DNA from: Arthrobotrys musiformis | Lineage: Eukaryota > Ascomycota > Orbiliomycetes > Orbiliales > Orbiliaceae | DNA: 64,000 bases | Direction: 5' to 3' | NCBI GenBank assembly: GCA_036971715.1 | Contig: JAVHJL010000004.1 | Span: 2,232,001-2,296,000 of the forward strand | In this document: positions 1-10,374 of the stretch, piece by piece | How the letters are laid out: every line of letters starts with the position of its first letter | How positions within the stretch are numbered: the stretch's first letter is position 1 | The notes under the pieces: model-generated | Told to the model about the DNA's origin: nothing | The model's input: only the letters and a program-made list of their open reading frames with translations | The model's database searches: none | Translations under genes and position numbers: made by a program

Positions 1-1342
1 CGATTTTGTAGAAATGCAGGTTCCTGGCAGAATTCAAGTTCGATATCAGCGTCACCAATCCCTGGATATGGGTAATATAGCGGTAATAGTCCCGGCTCGA
101 GTAGAGCCGAGGGGTCGACTGGGAGAAGGTTCGCCATACATCCCCACAATCAAAGCACCGATAAACCCCACTACCCCAAAACCGACGCCACGTTAGTCCA
201 ATCGCGTCCGGATAATAAATGTGACGTTTAGACACCCTGCAGGGCGTCATGCTTGAGAGGAATCGTATTTCGTACAGTAAGCGAGCACAGTGTGCGTATG
301 TGATATCCATTTCCCGTTAAGCTGTCACACGCGCAAAAGAAGAGAGACATCAGCAACGCTGGCGCAAGATACCAAGCAAACAAGACTTCTTCAACTTACG
401 GAGACAAGTGTACTCCCCTCCTTATCCTTCATGCCGGGCAGCTAAGGCCGGTGACCAAGAAAGCGATTTGGTGTGAACGTGAGGAAGCCAAAAAAATCCT
501 GCGAGAACGAAGAGAAAGCAACAAAAACACCACAAACAAGAGCAAAATAGCTTAATAGGACGACGGGGTCATCACAATCAATTCCACCTGAAGAGAGGGA
601 GAGAGAAAGAAGCCGCGATAAGTTATAAAGTACTTTTCCAAGGGTGGAGTGAGAAACCAAGCGAGGGACAAAGCGGAACTGGCCTCGCTCACAAATTTGT
701 CTTCAGACAGGTCAGGGCAGGGCAATCTTATGTCAGCGGCTTGGCCTCTCGCTGGTCGGAAGCACGAAGGAGCCGGTTGACATATCTTCAACTGAGCAGT
801 CCTTTGGTTCAGTACCTGCTTAACGTGTAAAGCCTCAATAAGACATGAAACAAAGGTGGATTGCGAACTGGACATTTCATTGGGCCAAAGCCGCCCTCGA
901 ACAGTACAAGCAGACCGTGCTAAACTGCCTAATATACACCGATACCGACCGTACCGAAAACCCCGAAGCTACGGTCTTGGTCGGTCTTGATCTTGTCTTG
1001 TGAGAAATGCAACATTCTGGCGCCATGTCAAATGAGTTCTCTCGTGTTCTCGTATCGTTCCCAAAAGGGAATGTTTGTCATCCACAATGTGTTTCTGTGT
1101 TGGTCGCTGTTCAGTGCCAAGAGTCTTTCCGTTTTGGGACTAGGCCGACACTAGATGTCCAAAATTTCAAAACTTCCTTAGCTCGATACACTTTCACACC
1201 ACCATTCGAATCGACATGTCCGATTGAAACGCCTCGATGACAATAATATTGTTCATCTAATAATTGAATTGGGAGCACGCACCACTTGCCGATAGATATA
1301 TTGCAACTTGCGACCGACCACTCATTTACCCTATAACTAAAC
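1..1342. other. Left-edge region, no supported gene
   Basis: No coding region here is convincing. The minus strand holds an open frame at 552-875 and, near the edge, a glycine/valine-rich frame that ends with a stop around position 48. Neither joins through clean splice sites to anything recognisable. The last few hundred bases before 1343 must carry the UTP6 promoter and leader. Confidence 0.5.
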
Positions 1343-2711
1343 ATGTCCGACAAGGCCCGCTTCTTCCTCGAACAGGGCCTTCCTGAGCTTCAGGAACTCG
1401 AGCGCAAGAAGATATTCACCAAAGTCTGTACGCTTCTTCCTTTATTTTCAATTGCCATTGGCTGCAGGGCATTAACCTCGTCTTGGGAAATATTAGGAAG
1501 AAATTCAATCCATTTCTCGAAAACGTTCCCACCATGAACATCGCATCGCCGCCGCCAGGTGCAAACCCGCCGACTTCCTCGCCTACGCAACCTACGAAAT
1601 GAACCTCGACGCCCTTCGTCAAAAGCGCATGAAGCGCTTAAGCATTCGTATGAGGGGAGCTTCAAACCATCTCAGTTCTCGCCGCATATTCTTCATCTTC
1701 CAACGTGCGACCCGCAAATTCCACGGCGATGTCCAACTCTGGAAAACGTACGCCGAATTCTGCAGGTCGCAAAAGTCGTATGGACTGCTGCGAAAAGTTT
1801 TGGATAGCATGTTGAGATTACATCCTACGAAACCGGATCTGTGGATTTACGCAGCGATGGTCTCGGTCGATGATAACGACAATATGGCTGAGGCGAGGAG
1901 TTATATGCAGAGGGGGTTGAGGTTCTCGCGACGGTCTTCGAAGGAGCTGTGGATCGAGTATGCGAAGTTTGAGTGCGTATTCATTGGGAAAGTAGCGGCG
2001 AAGTCTGCTACGATATTGGGATTGGAGAACGGGGACGCGCCTGATCCCAATGGATTAAATTTTGATGATATCGAAGAGGACTCCAGCGTTACATTGGAAG
2101 GCGATGAGATTACGTTACCGACGATTACAGAGTCCGAACTCAATGGGGAACAACCAGAGCCTCCCCAGGAGGATGGAAACTTAAGACAAAAGCTTGCAGA
2201 ACAAGCGAACAAGGACGTGATAGAAGGTGTCATTCCGATCATCGTGTTTGAAGAAGCGATCGAAGCAATGCCAAATGATTCGTCGCTTCCTGTTGCATTC
2301 TTTAACCTGTTCGAAAAATTCGGAGGCCTAGCGTGTCAGAAAAAGCTTCTGGCGTGTGTGGATGTGCACCTTATGACAACCTATCCGACAGATGCTGGTG
2401 CCTTGCTTTGCCATGTGAGGGAATCATTGGCGGGAATTCAGGTCACAGATGCGGCATTCCCTGCGGCCTTGAAAGTCGCGTTTAAGAGATTTGGGGAGGC
2501 AAGATCGAAAGCCGAAGATAAGAAGGTAGTGTACGATGGATTTCTGAACATTCTGGGCGACATTCTAAGCAAGGGAAGCTCCATCGAAGGTGGACTCGAT
2601 GAGAGCCTTGAGAAGGCTGTAAGGCTGTTCTTGGGAAGGATCATCAAGTGGAGCCAAGACGACCAAGTCGAACTTGCGAATGCAAGCCAGGTAGCTCAAT
2701 TCGCCTTGTAA
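1343..2711 (+). CDS. UTP6: UTP6, U3 snoRNP (SSU processome) component
   Basis: Utp6 is a nucleolar protein of the UTP-B module of the small-subunit processome, needed for early cleavage of pre-18S rRNA. Two exons are seen: 1343-1423 and 1497-2711. The 73-bp intron at 1424-1496 has a GTCTGT donor and a TATTAG acceptor. Joining them gives 431 residues, close to the yeast protein (about 440). The N-terminus MSDKARFFLEQGLPELQELE is typical of the family. After the splice comes a basic segment and then HAT-type helical repeats, with the hallmark RIFFIFQRATRKFHGD near residues 90-106 and LRLHPTKPDLWIYAA further on. The methionine at 1599 is internal, and reading through the intron gives a premature stop. 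It is convergent with the ubiquitin fusion gene. Confidence 0.93.
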
Positions 2712-3400
2712 AATAACGATTTGGGGCCATGTATAGTAGAGACCTGTAAGATAGCCAAGTGGAGTTCTTTTGGGGAGTTTTCGGGAAAAATCCAAGCGTG
2801 ACGATTTGACAAATACTCATATTTTTCAAGGTCGTGTTTTAGCTTCGCCTCGGAGCTTGGTACTGAGCTTCGAGGAATGTCAATTACAAGTTCGAGAAGG
2901 GAAATTTACCCGGGTACCTGCTGCCTCTCCGAGAGGAGAGGGAGGAGGAGAGGGAGATATTGAAACGTGCATGTGCATCTAGCGTGTCTACGGTATTCAC
3001 ATGGGCACATTCCAGTGGCCCCGGAGATTACGGCGCTACTAAGGAATTCGTGGAGAAAAAAAAATTGTTTGATCACAAGGCAGCTCCCATTTGATGTCCC
3101 TCGGGGAAAAATATGATACAGGAATGAAGAAAATATGTAACAATTGTATCCTCCCGAGCTCCTCATGTCCTCTTCATGCAATGAGTTTCCGTCACAACCA
3201 TCCCTCTTCCATGCCGTCGTATATTAACTCCACTAGCCTAGCAAAAGATTCGCAGAAAAACGTCGGATGAAAAGGTGTTGGGATAGCGGCGTCGAGCAAA
3301 CTTTTAATGGGTCGTTAAGACATTATCGTTTTAATGAAAAATGGAAAGAATGTTTGGTCGGAATGGAAAGGAATCAAAGGGAGACAGCGGGTTGCGACAT
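2712..3400. other. Convergent 3' flank between UTP6 and UBI3
   Basis: Contains the 3' ends of two converging genes. There is a purine-rich GGAGGAGAGGGAG tract near 2936-2956. No coding signal was recognised. Confidence 0.6.
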
Positions 3401-3925
3401 TTAAGAGTCGAAGACGTAGGTAAGGTGGCAACGACCGCAGTATTGACGGTTGGACATGGCAGCCATGAAGACACCGGCACCGCACTTTTAACCCAGGTTA
3501 GCGATTGTTTTTCTTTTTCCCTAAAATACCATATTGATATATGAACTTACGGTCTCGTTGGGGCACTCTCTCCTCAAACGTTCAATCTTTCCGTCGCTGT
3601 CGACCTTGTAGTACTTGAGGACGGCCAACTTGGTCTTCTTCCTCTTGTGCTTGATCTTCTTTGGGGTGGTGTAAACCTTCTTCTTTCTCTTCTTGGCACC
3701 ACCACGCAGACGGAGGACCAGGTGGAGGGTGGACTCCTTCTGGATGTTATAGTCGCTCAAAGTGCGACCATCCTCGAGCTGCTTGCCGGCGAAGATGAGA
3801 CGTTGTTGATCTGGGGGAATTCCCTCCTTGTCCTGGATCTTGGCCTTGACATTGTCGATAGTGTCAGAGGATTCGACCTCGAGGGTGATGGTCTTGCCCG
3901 TGAGGGTCTTGACGAAGATTTGCAT
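3401..3925 (-). CDS. UBI3: Ubiquitin-ribosomal protein eS31 (S27a) fusion
   Basis: The product is a precursor cleaved into ubiquitin and the small-subunit ribosomal protein eS31. Exons are 3925-3551 and 3484-3401, with a 66-bp phase-0 intron (3550-3485, GTAAGT donor). The spliced protein has 152 residues. Residues 1-76 are canonical ubiquitin (MQIFVKTLTGKTITLEVE through LRLRGG). A lysine-rich linker (AKKRKKKVYTTPKKIKHKRK) and the eS31 zinc-ribbon follow. The cysteine pairs CP/CG and CGRC are completed only after splicing, ending in HLTYVFDS. An upstream in-frame methionine about 96 nt earlier lies in the leader and would block ubiquitin N-terminal maturation, so the start at 3925 is preferred. 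A 5'-UTR intron lies just upstream. Confidence 0.97.
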
Positions 3926-4032
3926 CTTGAATAGGACTTCGCTTTCACCGAGCGGAGTATCTGGATGTTGGATGAAAAAAGGTTGTGAGAAAAAAGCAGA
4001 TAACCAAAGCGGTCTCAGCAATCAGATTGCGT

Positions 4033-4157
4033 CTACGGAGGGACACGATCAGTTAAGAACATGATTGATGGATGGAAGCAATTCATATGATATACACGAC
4101 TTTATATGGAGGGGTATTCAGGAATGAAGTGAGGGGCGAGAGGGGGGGGTAGCTTAC
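4033..4157 (-). other. 5'-UTR intron of the ubiquitin-eS31 gene
   Basis: On the minus strand a GTAAGCT donor at 4157 and a CCGTAG acceptor ending at 4033 define a 125-bp candidate intron about 107 nt upstream of the start codon. Leader introns are common in fungal ribosomal-protein genes. The call rests on splice consensus only. Confidence 0.5.
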
Positions 4158-5040
4158 CTTCGATGTTTTGGTTGATGGTGAGAAGAAAGAGAGAGGAGGA
4201 GAGGTCGATGGAGGTTGCTTGAACCAAATAGCTTTTCGTTGGAGATTTCTCAGAGCTTGGCAAGGAAAGTTGTGTGTTGGCCACAAAAACCAAATTTGTG
4301 TGTGCGTGACCGGAGATAAGATGGGATTGATCGAAAAGAGATTAGATTAGATTAGATGAGGGTTTGTCATAGCCCTATTGCTAATTTGGACTAGTGTAGC
4401 CAAGAATCCAAATTGGGGAAGCGCGTGCCATGACAACGCCCGCACCCTGTCTGTTTGTATGCACGGCATGAGACAGGGCCAGTTGCCCCACCAGTGGACA
4501 TGCAGGCTCCATTGTGCGGCGGACTGTGCTCATTTCGTTTCATTTCGCCAGATGACGCTGCGTTGTGAGGGAGCGAAAGCGAGATGAATTCCAGTATTTT
4601 GTGGTGGTTACTGCCCGGGGTAACCGCTGTGCATATTTCCGCTGGCGCCCGCTGACACTCTTTCCGATACTTCTGGCCCAGATACGCCCACAATTGACAT
4701 CGAATGTCATGCATGGTTACCAAGTATGCAGCCCATAACTACTTACATACTACACACCTACATTGTACATACATTAGTATGTGCGGGACACATGTATTAT
4801 GATGTTATGTGTGTATCTCGTATTTACTTGGTAGGAGGTAGTAAGTACCTATATGTCGATGTTTTTGGGTCAATTGTGTTGTCGCAGTCGCAGTCGATCA
4901 GGTCCGTCGATCGCATTCGCTCGCCATTCGATTCGCATTGGGATGGGTTCCTCCGTGTCCAGGACGACAACTACAAGTCAAGAATCAACAACATGAAACG
5001 CATAATCCTCACCTCGAGACTACGTACTACTATAATAACA

Positions 5041-5097
5041 TAACATAACATACGTAACATAACATAACATGGTATAACATATCATATCATATCATCA
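5041..5097. repeat. AACAT/ATCAT pentanucleotide repeat
   Basis: Short tandem pentamers (TAACATAACA, then ATCATATCAT) with slow unit drift, in the UBI3/SWI5-like intergenic region. Confidence 0.85.
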
Positions 5098-6955
5098 TCT
5101 CCAAGAAAAACAAAATCCAGTACTATTCGGTTCCTAGTGAATACTTCCTTACTTAGTTACTATGGATGTATGGAAATAATGTATGAAGCGGCAGCTGTGA
5201 CTGGGGGGGTGTCCCCCAAAAAAAGAGGGAATTCAAACAGAAAAAGTGAAGCCTCAGAAAGTGCGGCATGGCATGTTTGAGAAGCGTAAAAGTAAAGAAA
5301 CCAAAGAAGTGCAATTAGAAAGAACTAAACTAAACTTCCATGCTTCCTCGCTTTATTATTATCTTGATGCATCCGTCCCCCATCCCAATCCCTTCCTTTT
5401 TCCTTCTTCTCTTTTTCCTTCCTTTTCCCTTCTTCCCACTATTCCCTTTCCCTTTCCCTAACCCCTCTCCCCGGTAGGGAAATAGGTACTCCTCCTCTTC
5501 CTCTTCCTCTTCCTCTCAATCAATCGCTCTTTCCATTTACGTTCACGCATCCGTTTACGTTGATGTTTATGAGTAAATGACCAAGCGCTCTTTGAAGTCT
5601 TGACGGTTTCTATTATCTTTTTCTCCCTCTCAAAACATCCCACCTTTCTTCTAGTATACGGCCCAAGCCCGCTATCATACATACATACATAACATACACA
5701 AGTTATTGTATCGTATTGCATTGCATTGTATTGTATTGCATCTGTCGGTTCCTGTGGAACTGCAAGCCCCCCGAAGAAAAACAAAATAACAAGAAAGTGC
5801 CCGAGTGCCTTTGGCTACTTTTGACTTATCTCAACTGTGTGCAACCATAAACAAGAAATAAAAAAAAGCAGAAGCAGAATAAGAATAAGAAGAGAAGTCT
5901 TTCGAATTCAAATAAACAAGACAGACAGACAGACCTTCCGCTCCTGCGCACAGTCCTTTTCCCCCCGAGATATCGCCAATTTCGCTGATTACTTTGGAGT
6001 TCACTCCCCCCGGCTTTCCCTCGCAAGGATACCATTGCCTTACTTGACTTTACATTACATTACATTGCCACTACCACCTCGCGCGCTAGAAGAAACACAG
6101 ATAAACCCGAGAAGAAAAAGAGAACGAGAATCCTCAGCAGAGCCTTGCATTGATTATCTCTCTCGCCAAAACAATCAATATCAAACTTGCCAATTGCAAT
6201 TCCCCTACGGCCTGGCCTGTCCCGTCCGCGCTTTCGATCTCAGATTCAATCCAATTCCATATCGCTCGCGATATCGATCTCATCCAAAAGCCGCTAACGG
6301 ACCGCCGCACAGACAAACACGACTAAACGACCAACCAATTCAAAACGACGACGACTACGACGAACTCTTGAAACAGGAAATCGACTAACAGGCATTAGCT
6401 ATTTGACTTTCCAACAAAAAGACAAAACAAAAAAAAACAAAAAAGAGGCACCTGCGATACGTTTTCTCTTGCAACGAACGATCAAAAAACCAATATAAGT
6501 TCTAAAAAAAATAAAATAAAACCCAGAAAAATAAAATAAAATAAGATTAACGACATTCCGCTGCTGCACGGTCTATTGCCGAGTGCTTAATTGCTACTTG
6601 GTCGTATTCTCGTCACTGCGAGGTTTCCGACTGTCTGGTTGTTGAGGGAATTCATTTCGTCCAATCCTACATGAAATACCAACAACATCTCGACGTTCGT
6701 CAACACACACGAGTACAACGAGCATATCCTTCCATCGTCTGTCTTCGACTTCTTCATTGAACGTCGAATCCGCCCGGGAAAAGACGGAGTTCTACTCGAT
6801 ATTTAAAATTTGATTAACAAGGAATTCCGGTTGCCTTCACTGGTCAATCAACTATTCTTTTTTTCTTGTTATAGCTTTTGTTATTCGTTTTATTCCATTA
6901 TCATTTCGAATTCAACCTTTCTCTCTGCCCCCCCCAAAATACTATTCTGACATTG

Positions 6956-7025
6956 GTAAGACAATCCACATATCCTCAAGGATCATGAACATATTCACTA
7001 ACCAATCCTCGTCCATTTTTTATAG
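6956..7025 (+). other. 5'-UTR intron of the SWI5/ACE2-like gene
   Basis: GTAAGA donor at 6956, a CACTAACC branch site and a TTTTTTATAG acceptor ending at 7025 define a 70-bp intron 65 nt upstream of the start codon. All three elements match the coding introns of this window. Confidence 0.7.
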
Positions 7026-7090
7026 ATCCATAATCTACATGTCAAAATAGTATTTGTCCGCTGCTTAATCACGTTCATCTGAAACAAATC

Positions 7091-9570
7091 ATGCTACCCG
7101 CCCAGAACCAAGAATCTCAGAACACAATGGCCACCGCAACATTCCAGCCTGGCCCAGCCAACGCCAGCATTCCGCCATCAGTACTTACCCACAGACGACG
7201 GGTATCGAATATCGAAGCTCGTCCTAGAAAGCGCCAATATACACAAGAATTCCAACCGTACCCGACAGTGGCACCTGGTCTGATTTCCAGGCACAGAAAA
7301 CATCGCTCCCAACCCGTAAACTTTTTGGATGACCCGACCCTTTTGATGAACCCGGCTGGCCTGTCATACACAACTGCTGCTGCGAATTCCGCGATAATGG
7401 GAAGAAAATTTGGAAACTTCTTGCAAGAGAATAGAATACCAGAGGGAAATGTAACACAAAACCTAGGTGCTAGACAACGGTCGATGTCTGAGGTAAACTT
7501 ACAAGGATTCTTGCAGGACGTAACCGGTGGCATCACCAACACCCAAGATCTTTCCAACCATCAATTGAACCAGCCCGTAACCCCAAGAGCATTGAACGGG
7601 ATGAGTACGTCTCTTTCACTTGTGCTTCATCAATTTGTGATCATATCACTAACAATCGATCCTTAGACTTCATGCCTATGACTCCAGGAAGCCCTTTCGT
7701 CGGGCTCATCCCCCAACAGGCTACTACATTCTCCCAACAGGTCCCCCAGCAGGCCCTCAGTAGTCAATTCGTCTTGTCTCCGGGTTCTACAGTGAAGCCA
7801 GCGAAGAGGGCATTCCCACCTCTTTCAACTAATATTCGATCTATACCGCCTCCACCCGATCTCGTGGAGAAGATCAAGAGCCATATGAGGAGACACTCAG
7901 TAGATACCACCCCAGCCGTAAGAAATATGGACTCGTACTTTGTAAATATGGGTTCTACTTCCAGCTTACCATCGCCACCAAACTCTGCGCCATTGGTTAC
8001 AACAAATGCATTTGATATGGCGCCAATGCCGAGCCGTGTAGCTACCGCAATTTCACATATTGCCGTTCCAGAGGAAGAGAACTTTGACGACGAAGGTGAT
8101 GATGAAAGCTACTTCTCCCCATCGGGTTCAAGTGCCGGACATAGCCCTGAATGCCCATCGAGCCCGCAAATGCATTCTATTGACAGCGTCCTTGCATCCG
8201 ACAAATTACACCAGGCTTTGCAATCAGTAGCCTCCAGGCAAACTGGCGACTCGGGTGATTCCGCTCATTTGAACGAATACATCGACGACCAGGATGATGA
8301 AACCAGGGTCCCGGGAGGATTTGTTAAAGCATCTGGAATTTCCAATGATGAAATATCAGCGTATATCTCGGGACCGGAGCCTATCGACAATAAGTGGGTT
8401 TGTCTATATCCCGAATGTCAAAAACGGTTCGGCCGCAAAGAAAATATCAAGTCGCATGTTCAAACACATCTCGGAGACCGACAGTTCAGATGCGAGGTCT
8501 GCAAGAAATGTTTTGTTCGGCAACATGACTTGAAGCGACATGCAAAGATCCACACTGGCATCAAACCTTACCCCTGCAAGTGCGGCAACAGCTTCGCCCG
8601 GCATGACGCACTGACCAGACACAGGCAACGAGGCATGTGCATCGGCGCTTTTGAGGGTATCGTCAAAAAGGTGGTCAAGAGAGGAAGACCAAAAAAAATT
8701 CGTGCTGAAGGAGAACCCGAAACCCCGAAGAAGAGAAGGAGAAATAAGAAACGTCCCTCAGAAGGTGGGATGTCTTCGGGGTCAGGTGCATCGATATCAT
8801 CGGGATCCGACATTGGGGCCTCATCGCCATCAGCATGCGACGACATCGACACATGGGAAACACCAACATCTCCAGTTCTGAGATTACTAGAAACGGTCCC
8901 AGAGATAGCATCAAATCAACCCCCAGCTACCGGGAAGCGGAAACGTGAAGCTTCATCGGAACCCGAAGATGAAGATTACAACAAGCGAGAAAAGCTTGAC
9001 AAAGTTCCTATGAGCTCCTTCACGGAATTCACACCCGTGGACTTCGGACTGCCTGCTGCATCTCCGCTATACTCGGCGCCATCAACTCCCGATGACATGC
9101 TTAACGAAGTTTCGCCGACAACAACTACAGCTCCTAGACGGGACAACGCCCTTGGGTTTTGTGATCCGTTACTGAACTCATTCGATGAAGATACTAGCTT
9201 TACACCAGAAGGATCTCCAGACCTTCAAGTCCTCCATCGAAAATATGCAAGCGCCTTTAATACCCCAGAGTGGGAAGGCCTCTCCGCCCCAGCTATTGCC
9301 GCCGATGAAGTTGATCTCCGGGAGATTCTCGGTTTGCCAGATCTTGAAACCTCATCTGCTGCAGCTACAGCATCAACTGACGCCTTTCCATTCCTCGGAA
9401 ACGGCAAAGAACTCAACCACGATATCTCTCTCTCAAACTTGAATACCCTCAACGGTAACTTCGACCTTGGACTCTCCGGCGAAGAGTTTGATTTCATCAA
9501 GCCAGAATTACTACAGGAAAGCGATGTGTTGGATATGCAGCTCTGGCAAAATCTACAGGGCGACTATTGA
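7091..9570 (+). CDS. Swi5/Ace2-type C2H2 zinc-finger transcription factor
   Basis: A nuclear DNA-binding regulator of the Swi5/Ace2 type; in yeasts these drive late-mitotic and cell-separation genes. Exons are 7091-7604 and 7667-9570, joined over a 62-bp intron with a CACTAAC branch site, giving 805 residues. Three tandem fingers lie at about residues 416-500: C-x4-C with H-x3-H in HVQTH, then CEVCKKCFVRQHDLKRHAKIH, then the atypical compact CKCGNSFARHDALTRH ending in RGMC. That third finger and the following GRPKK segment distinguish this family from Crz1-like factors. A basic cluster KKRRRNKKRP follows and is probably a nuclear localisation signal. The rest is low-complexity and acidic or Ser/Pro/Thr-rich, with many SP/TP sites as expected for CDK control. 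A second in-frame ATG 12 codons downstream is an alternative start. Confidence 0.85.
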
Positions 9571-10374
9571 CGTCAAAAGCTCATATAAAATCCAACAGAA
9601 ACAACACAACCAGTTTAATGCTTAATCCTTTCCAACAATTTCCTTTTGGGTAATAATAATGGCTTGGTGTTTTTGACAACAAAAAGAGAGGCGGTTTAAA
9701 AAGTCGAAGAGTAAAGCGGCAAATAATTATTGGGGTTCTTTTCTATATTTCCGGAGTCCTTCTGCATATTGTGTGGGTATTTCCTTTGGGCATTTCTTAA
9801 GCTCTTTAACATTTTATCGAATCTTGGGACCTGGAGCAAGCACACGGTTTGTTTTTGGTTTCTCATCGTTTTTCATCTTTCATCATCTATCAGTTCGGAT
9901 TTCCTACAATATTTGGGCGAAATTTTCATAGCAACTGAAATACTTATCAGATCCCACCCTAATGACCTAACTTCCCTCTCCCCTATTTGCTTTATACACG
10001 AATTTCCCTTATTTATTTTTTTCTTCTATTTCCTTATATTTCCTTATTGTTTCCTTTTCTTTGTTTTCATATTTCCTTGAGACGTATATGCACTCATATG
10101 GTCACGATGTCTCGCAAGTTACCACACACCCCTTACCCCCCATCCCGCTGGTTTCTCCCCCCATCTTGTTCCCCCATTACCATTCATGTCATATATTATA
10201 ACACCCCCCATCAACACATACAAGCAAGTAACGCGACAAAGTGAATGAATCGAAGCCTTATATCTCAAACCTTCTCTATATTACAAACGTAGTCAACCGT
10301 GAAACCATGTGCCTCTAGACCGATCTATCCGATCTATCTATTTACTGGGGCAAAACATAAACAAATAATAGCGT
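9571..10374. other. Convergent 3' flanks, no gene
   Basis: T- and TTTCC-rich sequence between the zinc-finger gene (+) and the amidase (-). It probably holds both 3' UTRs. No coding signal was recognised. Confidence 0.6.

Larger units (their letters stand above)
4158..7090. promoter_or_regulatory. Long divergent intergenic region and SWI5/ACE2-like leader
   Basis: Divergent promoter space between the ubiquitin fusion gene (-) and the Swi5/Ace2-like gene (+). It holds pyrimidine tracts (5390-5520), ATTGC/ATTGT pentamers (5705-5745), ACATT repeats (6048-6066) and A-rich AAATAAAAT runs (6420-6545). These resemble the long untranslated leaders of fungal regulatory genes. A 183-codon frame at 5837-6388 is discussed under findings. 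No protein family was recognised. Confidence 0.55.

Noticed and set aside
552..875. 107-codon minus-strand frame near the left edge
   Set aside because: No recognisable domain, no supporting splice sites that extend it, and ordinary length for chance.
8392..8650. Crz1-type calcium-responsive zinc fingers
   Set aside because: The compact CKCG third finger and the following GRPKK block fit Swi5/Ace2 better than Crz1.
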